From the NCBI GenBank assembly GCA_029168955.1, contig JAPDOI010000064.1:1860001-1924000 (forward strand): 64,000 bases of DNA. Reading direction: 5' to 3'. The position numbers were made by a program, and so were the translations under genes. Source of the stretch: Aplectana chamaeleonis. Lineage: Eukaryota > Nematoda > Chromadorea > Rhabditida > Cosmocercidae. Positions 42,263 through 53,165 of this stretch are shown here, in pieces. Under the pieces are notes generated by a model. That model was not told the origin of the DNA. It did not search any database and worked only from the letters and a program-made list of their open reading frames with translations. Each line of letters starts with the position of its first letter. Position 1 is the first letter of the stretch.

Positions 42263-43560
42263 AGTTTGCTTTGAGACCACATGCGCTCCCAGTTCTCAAT
42301 GTTTATTCAATGCTGCTCTTTTGGTAAACCGTAAGGCAACATTAGGCATGTTCCGAAATTTTCATCAAAAAAAATCTAAATGGTGAGAGACCGTCTCTTA
42401 CTTTTTTGGTGGCGATTTTGGAACCCCAGCTTTCAACTTCAGGTATGTGTGCACCAACGCACGAAATTAACGCAGTGTATCAGGGTGATCGGTTTCGACT
42501 GTATGTCGGTACCACTCTTCCAACGGTTTAAATGGCTTTTTCACCAATTTTAATGTATTTAAGAGCAAAAACATGTAACATTTATCAAAGCCATTCTGAA
42601 TTTTGACGTCAAACATGAAAGGGAAGCACGCAAATCGGGCATATTTGTATACGAAAAAACATTTTCCAACATAAAACATGAAAGAACCCCTTCATCCCAA
42701 AAATTTGTGCACTGCATTTCTTCTCGGATTACTGCTTAAAAAAACCTCGTTTTCAATGTAATTTATATTAGTAGGTCAAGAAAAAATTTTAACAGCAGAT
42801 GGAATGAGGTCGGCACATGCGCTCCGATCGAATTAGAACGAGCGAGAAATGCTAGCTGGGTAATAGGCAGATCTTTGCGCGATTGCTGTACAACAGGCCG
42901 ATATCTGCCAGATCATAAATCGCGGACACGTCCCTTCCCCCCCCCCACCTAGCGGGCGGAGCAATCTGTAGTCGACGCCTCAGTCTGCCAGAGTCGGTAA
43001 GGGAGCGATATTTAGATATTGCATAGCGATCCGCTCCTTAGTCTTTGTCTATAGCTGGCCTATCCTTTGAACCCCAGCTTACGCTCATGGCGGCTTATCG
43101 CCGCTTCTCGACTTATATCGATACGGCTTAATGGCCAGCATTTGATGATAAGGAAGCTATGGTGGGCGTGATATGGATATAGAGCGTGCCGTCCGTATAT
43201 GGTGACGATGATTACGTCGCCAACAGGATTGCACTTTTCATTGAAATGTTTTGGAGAAAGGAAGGTAGCAGTGTGGATAGCACCTTTGGGATATGGAATA
43301 TTTTGTTATCGGTTGATATTCTGTCGACTATGACCGGCTCATAACATCTTGACCTGGCTCAAGACGGTCATATCCGGTTTCGATCAACTACATATGGTGG
43401 TGTTAAAGTTGGACAAGCTAGTTCCGGTACCGTGTATATTGATCACCACAAGGAATAAAAGCATGGTGGGATATTTCCCTATGACAATGCACACAAATGA
43501 CACAAGCAAACAATTTATTATGATTAATTAAAACAGGCTAAAACGGTTAATATGCAGGCT
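42263..43560. other. No gene seen; short inverted repeats
   Basis: Mixed sequence with small inverted motifs, for example GACCGGCTCATAACATCTTG and CAAGACGGTCATATCCGG near 43,333-43,380, and a C run at 42,940-42,948. Frames at 42,467-42,679 (-) and 43,349-43,531 (+) lack splice signals and good coding texture. Confidence 0.35.
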
Positions 43561-44143
43561 AATTTATTTTTTTATTTATTTCATGGACGTGGGCCATATG
43601 ATCATGTAAAACATTAAGAAAGAGAAACACAATGGAATCAAGTTCTGATAGTATTTTCAGAAACTACAACGTAAAAATGAAAAATTTTAACCACTTCTGA
43701 CAAAAAGAATAGGATACGTCTCGAAGTTAAGATTCCTGAACAACTCTTTGGCAACTGATGAAAGTCCTAGACGCACCTGGTGTCATAGCTAAAACATCTC
43801 CCTTAAATGGGGATCTAAATTTGTGGAGCACTCTGTTGTAGAAAAAATTTCTCCTGACTTGGCTTCTAGCTACAGAGCCTCGAATACCAAAACCACCACT
43901 CCTGGTTCTATTTGAAGTAAATGTCAGAACGTTAGAAAAGTCAACAGAGACCCTCCCAGTCAGGATTTTGTACATCATTAACAAATTATTATGGTTTCTC
44001 CTACTCCTTAAGGACCGCAGACCTAACTGCTTGTTTCTATCTATACTATTAGGGATACGATCGTAGGGCAGCCCACTGCATCTCAGCATGAGTTTACGCG
44101 TAAAATTATTCTGAACTCGCCATGCCATGCTTAGAAATCGCAC
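43561..44143 (-). pseudogene. CR1-like retrotransposon 3' end
   Basis: A clean 138-codon frame on minus gives the C-terminus of a CR1-type reverse transcriptase: WRVQNNFTRKLMLR, LRSLRSRRNHNNLLMMYKIL, then RRNFFYNRVLHKF. The 3' tail is ATAAATAAAAAAATAAAT-like at 43,563-43,582. The catalytic domain is absent (5'-truncated). It resembles the same region of the element at 52,370 (NNFTRKLMVR), so the two are probably related families. Confidence 0.75.
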
Positions 44144-44911
44144 GGTTTCCCCCTTTAAATTGTGACAACCAAGGCGGTAAGGTTTTCCTCACCACGATGG
44201 ATCTATGCGAACGGTAAGTTTTGCCTTACCGATCGCCTCCTAAGAACCAAGCAGAAAGTGAGTTTTAGCTCACTTTCTGGCTCAGCAGCAACAACAAGAA
44301 GCGAAAGGAAGTTTTATCACCCATCCGCTGAGCAATGGGCAATGGGCAGATGAGAGAAATGAGAAAAATGGTACACGAGTGCCGCTGGAGGTGAAGAGAT
44401 GACTGGCCCTGGCATGGCCACCAGGGGTGTGCCGAATTTTCTGATTTCTGTTTTCTGGCATTTTGGCCCTTCTGTTTTCTGTTTCTGTTCTCTAAAAAAA
44501 ATTGGTCAGAACCAGAAAAATCAATAACCAATGTTTTTCCAATAATAGGTCGTAGCGGCTTACAAGGGACGGTTGTGACGGAAAGCCTGTGGGTACTTCC
44601 ACAGTCACAAGCCACGGAGGGTAAGATGTGTTTTATCAGTACGTGCTGGTTGACGGTCATGATGTAGAACCGTTTTTAATATTCTTCCTACCGATATGTC
44701 AAAACGAATTCGTAGCGAAAGGCATGGTTTGATGTTTGATGCCGTGTGTGCCTATTTCTTGATTGAGATACATTTTTCACGTTTCTAAGTCCTGGCTCAT
44801 TCGATTGAGTTCATCAAGTATTTACTATAGTACTAGATACTCGTTCGGGAGAAGCACTTTATAGATGCCGGGAATCCGATAAGTTCACTTATGTAGATTC
44901 CTCACGTCATG

Positions 44912-45784
44912 TGTCACGTCTGTGACGGACACAGATCAACAAATGGTTTTATTAGAATACAGCAAATAGGATGGGTGTGGCGCAGGCGTCGTAGTGGTAG
45001 TCGTGGTGGTGGCTGCTCGTTGACGGCGACGGCTGGCAGGTGTGCAGGAGGCGGTGGTGGCGTCGGGTACGGCTGGCAGGTAGACGAGGCAGGCAGGTAG
45101 ACGCGAGTCCAGGGGCCGGATGCATCATTGGGCCGGGTTTGAGTAGGGGCAGGGCAGTCTGTGCCCTTGGAGAACTTTGTGAATCAAAAAATCAATCGTG
45201 CCCCCGCTGCCCCAGCTCAGAGGCTGGGGCAGCTAGAGCAGCGAAAAACACAGCTGGGGCACTATTGATTAGATGATCTACTGCCATTGCACTGCGATCT
45301 TCAATGATGCCGACTGCCCTGCCCCTACCCCAACCCGGCGCGTTGATGCATCCGGCCCCGGACTGTCCTAGCAGCGCGGCGGCCGGGTTTATATGGGGAT
45401 CGACGCGGCCTGTGATTGGCGGATCAAAACCCGCCCACTTGGTGATCGGTCTGCAGTGAAAAACCGATAAGTGATCTAGAGTTCGCGCAATCATTTTAGT
45501 CTGATGAATGGACGGGACTGCGACGGTAGGTCACCCCGCGCGAAGCGAAACCCCATTCTCCAGTGAGGCCGCCAACCCCGCACGGCCAGCCACCTAGTCC
45601 ATGCGTCAGACTAGAACGAAAGCGGAAACCATATATCACAACACCTTCTCTTTTAAGAGGTAGACTACGGCGCAGGGAAAACAATTCAAAATCAACTGAC
45701 TAAAGCTCATACCGCTTTGGCTTGCGGCGCTGTCGAGTTGACCTTCGTAACGTTGCCGGAGCGAAACCAACCAATTGTTTACTA
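44912..45784 (-). repeat. 3' LTR of the gypsy element, enlarged by two inserts
   Basis: It matches the 5' LTR from TGTCACGTCTGTGACGGACA to CCAACCAATTGTTTACTA but is 430 bp longer. One insert, about 45,103-45,368, is a palindromic element (AGTCCAGGGGCCGGATGCAT against ATGCATCCGGCCCCGGACT, with inner hairpin GCTGCCCCAGC/GCTGGGGCAGC). The other, about 45,485-45,625, has inverted ATTTTAGTCTGATGAATGGA and TCCATGCGTCAGACTAGAAC. Outside the inserts the LTRs are about 95% alike. Confidence 0.85.
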
Positions 45785-45834
45785 GCTCGACTTTTCACTA
45801 ATCCCTGTGCTGCGCGACTCGTGCTGGGCTGTGC

Positions 45835-46958
45835 TTAGTCTTGATGAAGTACGGCGGAGGTATCATTACTGGGAATGATCACAGTCTCAAGCTCTTGATC
45901 CTGCCCATCATGGCATTCCTGTTCTAGAACTTCTTCAGTGCTAACAGGATCAGCTTCAAACAAGTCCAAAAGTAGATCTTGTGAATTTTCGTTATCATGC
46001 TTATGGCTCAATATGCTTCTTCGCATGCCCACGAACGGTTTTGCCTCCGATGTCCACTTCAAACATGACTTTTCCAAGGCTTTTCACGACTATCTCCTGA
46101 GTCCACTTGAAGTCCAATGCTCCATTGCACTCTTTGACCAGGACAGTGTCTCCAGCAGAAAAACCTCGATGCTTTGTACCATTTTTGCGATCGAATTGCA
46201 TCTGTCTTTTTCCTACGGTCAGCAGCGCTTTCTGCTTCTGACTCTCTTTTCGACGGTCTCAACATACTCAGCCGCGTTCTTAACCTTCTCCCCAGGAAGA
46301 CTTCGGCAGGACATTTGCCGTTCAAGGAAGCATTTGGCGTAGTGCGATGTGCCAACAGCACTGTGTCCAGGCATTCATTGCAAGAGCGAGCGGACAGACT
46401 CCCCTCCCCTTTTAGCTTCTTAATCCCTCTTTTCAGGATATCAACAAATCTTTCTGCCTGACCATTTGACTGAGGATGGCGCGGCGGTGTTCTCACATGA
46501 TTAACACCTCGTTCTTCGCACATCTGCTTGAACAGCTCTGATGTGAATTGTGTTCCATTATCGCTCACTAGCGTTTTTGGATTTCCATAGCGTGCGAAAA
46601 GCTCTTTCAACAGCTTTACCGTTGTGCCAGCTGTGATGTTCTTTAACTCAAACATCTCCGGCCACTTACTCAAGGCGTCAACAACGACCATGTAGTACAC
46701 TCCATCCATTGGACCAGTGAAATCAACATGAACTCGCTCCCAAACATTTTCTGGTGTATTCCACGTTCTTAGAGGTACTTTAGTGGGAGATTTTGAGTGT
46801 AGTTGGCAATCAGCGCAACTTCTCACAACCTTTTCACAGTCTTCATCGATATTTGGCCAATAGACATAGCTTCGCGCTAGTCCTTTCATCCTGACAATCC
46901 CAGGATGACCACAGTGCAGCTCTTTGAGAAGTTCTTTTCTCAGCGTCTGGCACGACAA
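45835..46958 (-). pseudogene. Integrase of the gypsy element
   Basis: Minus strand. The H2-C2 zinc motif is HCGHPGIVRMKGLA ... SCADC. The DDE core is VHVDFTGPMDG (first D), TLVSDNGTQFTSELF (second D) and HPQSNGQAERFV (E). It continues to RTTPNASLNGKCPAEVFLGR. A frameshift near 46,200 moves the C-terminal domain (GDTVLVKECNGALDFKW) to another frame, and another near 46,060 leads to an acidic tail ending at 45,835. Integrase inserts the DNA copy into the genome. This copy is broken. Confidence 0.88.
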
Positions 46959-47043
46959 CTCTATCGCTTACCATCACGCAGCCTTGCATTATCGATAACG
47001 ATTCACGTTTACAGTAAAACTGATTCAAATCAGGTTTTACCGC

Positions 47044-47850
47044 TTAAGGCCATTTTCCAGTATCAATGAAACCTTTCAGCTTTCGCAGTAGAACATCCCT
47101 TTCAGTATGCTCACGAATCATGTTAGCTGTCACGGGCAATCTGCGCACAGCATCTGAAAGCACTAGATTCACGTCTTTCTCAACCGACGCGACAACGCAG
47201 TCCTCCTCTACAAGGGGATGCCTTTGAATCAATCTCGATAATCCATCCGCTTGTCCGAACGAATCCGTCTTGATCTACTCGATTTCGAAATCGTAGCCTA
47301 TCAGCATCGTTGCCCAACGCATCAGACGGTTGGCAGAATGGACTGGTACGCCCTTCTTGTTGCCAAATATGGCCAACAACGGCTTGTGGTCAGTACGGAG
47401 CGTGAAACGCCTTCCGTATACATACTTATGGAACTTCTTGAATGCCTCCACAAGACCTAGTGCCTCTTTCTCTATCTGGGCATAATTCTTTTCAGCAACT
47501 GTGAGTGATCTCGAGCCGTGGGCAATAGGCTTTTCTGTACCATCCGGCATTCTGTGCGAGATCACATACCCGATCCCAAAATCGCACGCGTCAGCAGCCA
47601 CGATTATATTCTTTTTAGGATCATAGTGCGTCAGGTTCAAATCTGACACCAGCCTTTTCTTCAATTTCTCGAACACTGTTTCATGTGTGTGTTTCCATAT
47701 CCAATTAACGTCTTTTTTCAGCAAAGCATCCAGTGGTCCACGCATCTCCTTCATATTCGGAATGAAGGATGAATAATACGTAACCATACCTAGGATTGCG
47801 CGCAACTGTGCTACATTCTGTGGTGCTGGCATTTTAGCGATAGCAGCCAC
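47044..47850 (-). pseudogene. RNase H region of the gypsy element
   Basis: From LRAILGMVTYYSSFIPNMKE through the primer-grip region to the RNase H core: IIVAADACDFGIGYVISH (catalytic D), EKEALGLVEAFKKFHKYVYG (E) and FTLRTDHKPL (D). In-frame stops lie at 47,275 (after YDFEIE) and 47,044 (after DTGKWP). It joins the reverse transcriptase frame to its right through a one-base insertion near 47,853. Confidence 0.88.
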
Positions 47851-47854
47851 CTTC

Positions 47855-48442
47855 TCATGGATTCGGACGACGTCCGTTACGGTCTACAACGAACCCGAGG
47901 AAACGGATTTCTGGTTTTGCGAACGAGCATTTTTCCAGTCTTACTCGAAAACCGTATTCGTTTATTCGTTCAAATAAAGCACATATGTTGTTTCTATCCT
48001 CTTCAGGTGTCTTCCCGACTACCAGAATATCGTCCAGGCAGGCTGTTACTCCCTCCAGACCCGAGATCATTTTGTTCATGATGCTTTGGAAAATTCCTGG
48101 CGCTGTCTTGATACCGAAAGGCAACCTTTTGTATCGATATAGACCCTTGTGTGTATTGATCACCACTAACTTTTGGGCCTCATCCGTCAGCTGTACTTGA
48201 AGGTAAGCATCCGAAAAATCAATCTGTGAGAAGATAGTTCCACCATTCAGAGATGCGAAAATGTCCTCCGGAATGGGAATACGATACTCATATGCCTCCA
48301 AGGTGTTGTTCAAACCAGTTGAAAAATCGGCGCAGACCCTCATTTTGCCAATCGCTTTATAAACGCAAACTATCGGAGCGGCCCATTCACTATGGGTTAT
48401 CGGTTGAATCACACCCATTTCTTCCAGGCGCTCAATCTCTTT
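47855..48442 (-). pseudogene. Reverse transcriptase of the gypsy element
   Basis: Conserved blocks in order: SEWAAPIVCVYKAIGKMRVC, FSQIDFSDAYLQV (motif A), RLPFGIKTAPGIFQSIM (motif B) and ACLDDILVVG (motif C, with C in place of the usual Y before LDD). Then LEKCSFAKPEIRFLGFVV. A TAA at 48,443 separates it from the protease frame although the frames agree, so one nonsense mutation is the only break there. Confidence 0.9.
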
Positions 48443-48445
48443 TTA

Positions 48446-48901
48446 AACTGTCTCTAGCGATGCATGCGCTACAGGCCTTTTCATACTGAAAATTGGCTTA
48501 GCATCAGGCAACAATTTCAGTGCTGCCTTCTCTTTTGTACATGTGCTTAAGCCCTCATGAAACACACATTCGAAATTCCGTTTCAAATCATTTACCAGGT
48601 TGGTATCATCTGTGGTACTCACGTGAGCTACCATTCGTTCCATGTGATATGCCATTTCAGCGTTCTGTCTGATCCAATCGAGGCCTACAAGACTTTTGTG
48701 GGGGGTGACAAAACAACATCCCTCACCAACGGCTTCTTTCAGCTTGAACTGACACTTCAGTTCACCGAAAACCTTCATTTGGTTACCACTAGCGTCCCTC
48801 ACGACCAAGCTAGTATCGTTGAGTTTCGGCCTGCCCATCTTCTTCCACATGTCTGCATTTAACAATGTGATATCTGAGCCAGTATCTAGTTGAAACTCCA
48901 T
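48446..48901 (-). pseudogene. Protease region of the gypsy element
   Basis: The retroviral-type aspartic protease motif FQLDTGSDITLLN lies near the start, followed by a flap-like region and SLVGLDWIRQNAEMA near the end. It is linked downstream to the reverse transcriptase through a nonsense codon, and upstream by a frameshift at about 48,895 to the zinc-knuckle frame. Confidence 0.85.
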
Positions 48902-49967
48902 TTTTTGCCCGTTCCGTTGATTTCAACCCTTACGTATTGCCGAACCGCATTCACGTCAGCCTCAGCACTTCCTGCGAGAACTACTCTCCCACAGTGTTTC
49001 TTCTGAGGTTTTCTCGATTTGGATCTACTTCTGTACTGTGACATTCTTTCACAATACTTCTCCTTGTGATCTTTTCCTTTACATGAATTACACTTCCATT
49101 GCTTGCTTCGACACTCTCGACTAGTGTGACCATTCTTGCCGCAGTTCCAGCACTCCACTGAATGCTCTTTCTTACTCGGCTTTGACGGCTCTGATCTGAC
49201 CTCTCTAACATTAATTGAGTCTTCCTCAATCATCTTTGACGCCTTCAATATGTCACAACTCGATCACACTCTTTGTATAACTCCTGAAGCGTTGGCTTTC
49301 TACGCTCTTTTGCTTCCTTGTCCAGAAAGGCAGGCAACCGTGGTCGAATTTCTCTATCCTTGTGTGATTTTAGACCGTAAATCCACAACAAGGCCTTCAA
49401 CCCGTCAGTATCCAGCTCGCTGAAGCTGGCGTGTTCACACATCTCGTTCACTCTACCAGTGTATTCCATATAATCCTCATTGTCTTGTTTCTCAACTTCC
49501 ATACACTGATGTCTTAGAGTAAACAACGATTTCCTGACATCGAACATGTCCCTGAGGGTTGATATCGTCTGACTGTACTGTACTTGTGATGGCGTTTTAG
49601 GAAGGATCTGTCTTTTGTATCGCTCAAAAGATTCGTTATCCAACTTCCCTAGCAGTAATCTCAACCTCGCTTCCTCAGCAAGGGCAGCGCCATCTTTCAT
49701 GAATATGTCTTCATGCCGATCGTACCAGCGAGAGAAACATCGATCGGTTTCATTATCAAAAACAAATACTGGAATTCGACCATTTAATTCGGACATTAAT
49801 GTCGACGAATTTGCCACTACCTCGTTTACTGGCTTCGCCTCGATCTTTGTAGCCATAACCTGCATCATTTGCTGCATCATTTCCATTTGCTTCTGTGCAT
49901 TATCCTGCATCAGCTTCATTCGCTGTGCGTTTTGCTCAATCGACTTTTGGACGGTTTCCTGGTCCAT
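48886..49967 (-). pseudogene. Gag and zinc knuckle of the gypsy element
   Basis: The gag frame starts at 49,967 (MDQETVQKSIEQNAQ, a likely coiled coil) and continues through GRIPVFVFDNETDRCFSRWY and MDGAALAEEARLRLLLGKLD-like sequence to KELYKECDRVVTY at 49,245. This is a gag domain type known from metazoan gypsy elements. A frameshift at about 49,247 leads to the CCHC knuckle CWNCGKNGHTSREC and a second cysteine-rich stretch CNSCKGKDHKEKYC. Gag packages the element RNA into particles. Confidence 0.85.
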
Positions 49968-50394
49968 GCTTAGTGCGATTAGTCAATAAATCTCAAGCCC
50001 ACTAAACACTTTTGCTCAAAACCTCTGCTCCAGCGTCCCAAACGCGAGCTGTTTCGAGTGGCTCTTTCGGATCAAGCACAAAAATCCAAACGTGCAATCC
50101 CTGATACTCCAGAAATTCAACCGCCAACGCGGGCTTCTGGGCCTTTCTTCAGGTATTCAATCGCAATGCGGGCACCTGGTCTTGTTTCGTCAGCAGTTCG
50201 TGTCCTGACTATTTGCAATTCCAAACCCACGTTAGATACGTGTAGCTTGACTTCGCCAATAGGCAAGGCACCACAGTATCAACAGCTGTTAAAAGCTGGT
50301 ACTGCTGATTTATTTGCCACCCTGTAAAGGGCCGACAAATGTTACAGATCGACACCCAATTAAGAGCCGACAATCTGCAGTCCTGATCGCCAAT

Positions 50395-50837
50395 TGTTAC
50401 GTCTGTGACGGACACAGATCAACAAATGGCTTTATTAGAATACAGCAAATGGGATGGGTGTGGCGCAGGCGTCGTCGTGGTAGTCGTGGTGGTGGCTGCT
50501 CGTTGACGGCGACGGCTGGCAGGTGTGCAAGAGGCGGTGGTGGCGTCGGATACGGCTGGCAGGTAGACGCGAGTTGAGAATGTCCCAACAGCGCGGCGGC
50601 CGGGTTTATATGGGGATCGACGCGGCCTGTGATTGGCGGATCAAAACCCGCCCACTGGGTCTGCAGTGAAAAACCGATAAGTGATCTATATCCTGCACCT
50701 CCCCTTTTAAGAGGTGCAGACTACAGCACAGGAAGATGAACAAAATCGCTGACTAAAGCTCATACCGCTTTGGCTTGCAGCGCTGTCGAGTTGACCTTCG
50801 TAACGTTGCCAGGCGGAAACCAACCAATTGTTTACTA
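50395..50837 (-). repeat. 5' LTR of the gypsy element
   Basis: 443 bp, TGTTACGTCTGTGACGGACA to CCAACCAATTGTTTACTA on +. It is intact apart from point differences to the 3' LTR and lacks the two insertions found there. Read on minus it starts TAGTAAACAATTGG and ends GACGTAACA. The promoter for the element should lie here. A TATATA-like TTTATATGGGG occurs near 50,604. Confidence 0.88.
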
Positions 50838-51086
50838 TTCAGATTAGACCCATATCTGACCGGACGCTAACAGATACTGTTTTTCATCTGATGAATATCC
50901 CAAACAAACTCGAGCGATGTTCCAGAAACGGCTACCGTACGCTGCTAGAGTATTGTGTAATAGTAAAAATGTAATTGCCATGAATTTAGGTCAATCGCTG
51001 CAGCTTTGAGCCAGTTCTTATTAAACATTCACCTTATATTTTGCAGGTGAAATGTCTCCAACCAAACTTCAGTTGCTACTCTTAGC

Positions 51087-51262
51087 GGTGGGGGGCGCAT
51101 GTCTGGGTGCACTTGGCCCGCCCATTTTATCGTGCCGCACTAAATTTGAAGGCACCTACCCGGGTTTTCCCTCCCCGCACAAATCAGGAGTGATTGCTGC
51201 ACGGAAAAATCAGCGTGGTCATATCACGATACAACAGTGTCCCCCTCGCTCCAGATAGCACC
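51087..51262. repeat. GGTGCTAT MITE, copy near gene 4
   Basis: Starts near GGTGGGGGGCGCATG, with CACTTGGCCCGCCCATTTTA and GTGCCGCACTAAATTTGA, and ends CCAGATAGCACC. It is diverged at the left end but otherwise like the copy at 40,040-40,223. It lies directly after TTAGCG, a point where an exon-like stretch ends. Confidence 0.75.
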
Positions 51263-51560
51263 CTAAACTGATAGGAATTTCCCGGATGTTGGTAGATATT
51301 GTTTAGAAAAATTCAGAGAAATTTGATCGTATCGTTTAACAACTATACCTATCCCAAACGAGATAGCAAGCCTAGAGTCCAAGAAGCAGCGCATATTTTC
51401 CTCTGCGTCTCTGACATTTTCGTATTTTTAGCACGTTTTTTAACTTTCTCACTTCATTTCTTACATACTCCATTGCTCTTTTGCGTTCTTTTCTCTCAGA
51501 AATGCTCGTGTTATTCTCTCGATACATATTTTGTTCTTCGTGGCAGGGAAAGTTTTCCAG

Positions 51561-52197
51561 ATATGGATAACAAGTCGGAGCGCATAGGGTCGTCTAACCC
51601 GTTGATTTCACCGTAAACTCTATGCAGCGAGCTGTTTTTAATTTGTCAAGCCACTATTTCCCTTTAAGTTTGGTTGCAGTCTCTATAGTGTCTCGAACGC
51701 TTTAACATCGATCCAGATGCTTCCAGGTCGCTGATGATGTCCAGAGACGCAGAGGACGGCGCGCTGCTTCATTGGACTCTGAGCTTTTATCATTTGGGAC
51801 AGGGTATACTCATAGACGGTGGTAAATACTTGGTTTGAATACTCTTATGATATAATGTGGAACGTCTTTCATTGGAAAAACATTGGCGTAGCTTTGATCT
51901 ATATGACACTATACAAAAAAAAGATCAAAGAAAGTTGGAAGTGCCGCAGACGGTGGTTTGATTATGCGTACTCGGTCATGCTTCTTATTCGAATACTCGC
52001 GATTTTGGCCGGGATATTCAGTTGTGTGTCGAATCATTCGATTATTCGGAAGAGTCAATTTTCAGATAATTCGTTTATTCGAATATTCGCAGAAGACAAT
52101 TTTCGAATAATTCGTTTATTCGAATATTCGAAGAAGTCAATTTCCGAATTATTCGTTTATTCGAATATTCGAAAATTTTTATTCGTTTGATATACTC

Positions 52198-52237
<40 letters not shown>

Positions 52238-52325
52238 CTACTAGAAAACTTCTGTAACAGATGCCAAGTATGTGAACAAATACTATGGAGAAAATGTGCA
52301 GTCGATAACAAGAAAACTAGGATAA
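51561..52325 (+). CDS. Gene 4, small three-exon gene (unknown protein)
   Basis: Exon 1 starts two bases before ATG 51,563, after the acceptor AGTTTTCCAG (spliced-leader-like): MDNKSERIGSSNPLISP, donor GTAAAC at 51,612. Exon 2, 51,727-51,803: acceptor GCTTCCAG, reading LMMSRDAEDGALLHWTLSFY, donor GTATAC. Exon 3, 52,261-52,325: acceptor TCTGTAACAG, AKYVNKYYGENVQ ... TRKLG, TAA. Phases join throughout, giving about 63 residues. The frame may open upstream (KCSCYSLDTYFVLRG from 51,499). Exons 2 and 3 also stay open in a second frame (ending SEEVWTSYA at 52,363) that joins in phase, so the frame choice is uncertain. No family recognised. Confidence 0.4.
52030..52236. repeat. ~41-bp ATTCG tandem repeat and TA microsatellite
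   Basis: Three units of about 41 bp (AATTCGTTTATTCGAATATT preceded by AGAAGTCAATTTCCG-type sequence) at about 52,050-52,172, then TA repeated about 18 times at 52,200-52,236. They lie in the last intron of gene 4. The left edge has CAGTTGTGTGTCGAAT at about 52,019, which might be a decayed hAT-like end. Confidence 0.7.
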
Positions 52326-53165
52326 CTCGTAACAGTGAAGAAGTTTGGACATCATACGCTTGAATCTGAGCTTAAGTCATATATTAGTGGCTGGAGTACT
52401 CTTTCGTGGTTTCTTTGATAAAAGGCGCTGGGCCTGCCTGGAATGTGAACGATTTCGCGCGAATCTGTGGTTTCTTCGGTCTGTGACAACGTGATCTTTT
52501 AAAATAGCTCCCTCTAGTAGTGGTTGTCGTAGTTTGGAAAAAAGTTTTTTGGACGGAAGGCAGCTGATGGGTACAAAAGCTTGTAGACCATACATAAGTC
52601 AAAACACTCGACGCCGGGATTCAAGCAGGAAGGCAGCCCCAGGTACTTATTTCAATAGCAGCCCTTAGGAATACGGGAATACAAGAAACCTCCACTCTCA
52701 CCATTAGTTTCCGCGTAAAATTGTTTTTTAGAACTTTTTCAATGAGGTGGATATGTTTTTCTTGAACGGACAAAAACACTGTTGTGCTCGATTCCAATAA
52801 TAGGCTCTTACATACGTTCTTTGTAAGCACGCAACAGGCACCGGTTTACTTCTAATTCGAAAGACCTTTAAAATTGTGATAAGTATGTAGTAGGGCTTTG
52901 CTTACACTTGGCTCCTATGTGGCCCGTGAAATCAAGGTTTTTGTTGTATGTAAATCCAAGATCTTTTACCATTCATTAACTTCTTGAAACAGCTACTCCG
53001 TCAATCATATATGTTTGGCTTGACTCTGGCTGATCGCGAACCAATTTCATACAAACCGTCTTGTGAGGGGAAAGAGGCAATTGCCACCATTAGCCCATGC
53101 CACCATGAAATTTATAGCTTCCTGCACTATCCTTGTGTCTCTGAAGGTTCAGACGAAACCCTGTA

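Larger units (their letters stand above)
44912..50837 (-). mobile_element. Ty3/gypsy LTR retrotransposon, decayed (5.9 kb)
   Basis: Two LTRs (50,395-50,837 is the 5' LTR, 44,912-45,784 the 3' LTR) enclose, on minus, a gag-pol in the order gag, zinc knuckle, protease, reverse transcriptase, RNase H, integrase. This is the Ty3/gypsy order, integrase last. At least seven stops or frameshifts break the coding region. Next to the 5' LTR, inward, is TTGGCGATCAGGACTG, a possible primer-binding site. I could not identify a target duplication. No envelope gene is seen. Confidence 0.9.

Noticed and set aside
42840..43140. Possible tRNA or small RNA gene in a GC-rich stretch with inverted motifs
   Set aside because: No B-box (GGTTCRANYCC) or cloverleaf could be built. 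The inverted motifs fit MITE remains.
44909..45276. Glycine- and arginine-rich frames near 45.0 and 50.4 kb
   Set aside because: Both are inside the two LTRs of the gypsy element. The similarity reflects the LTR repeat.
51052..51258. 68-codon frame starting MSPTKLQLLLLAVGGACLGA, resembling a signal peptide
   Set aside because: From codon 13 on it is the GGTGCTAT MITE. Only the first part could be coding and it has a possible donor just before the MITE.
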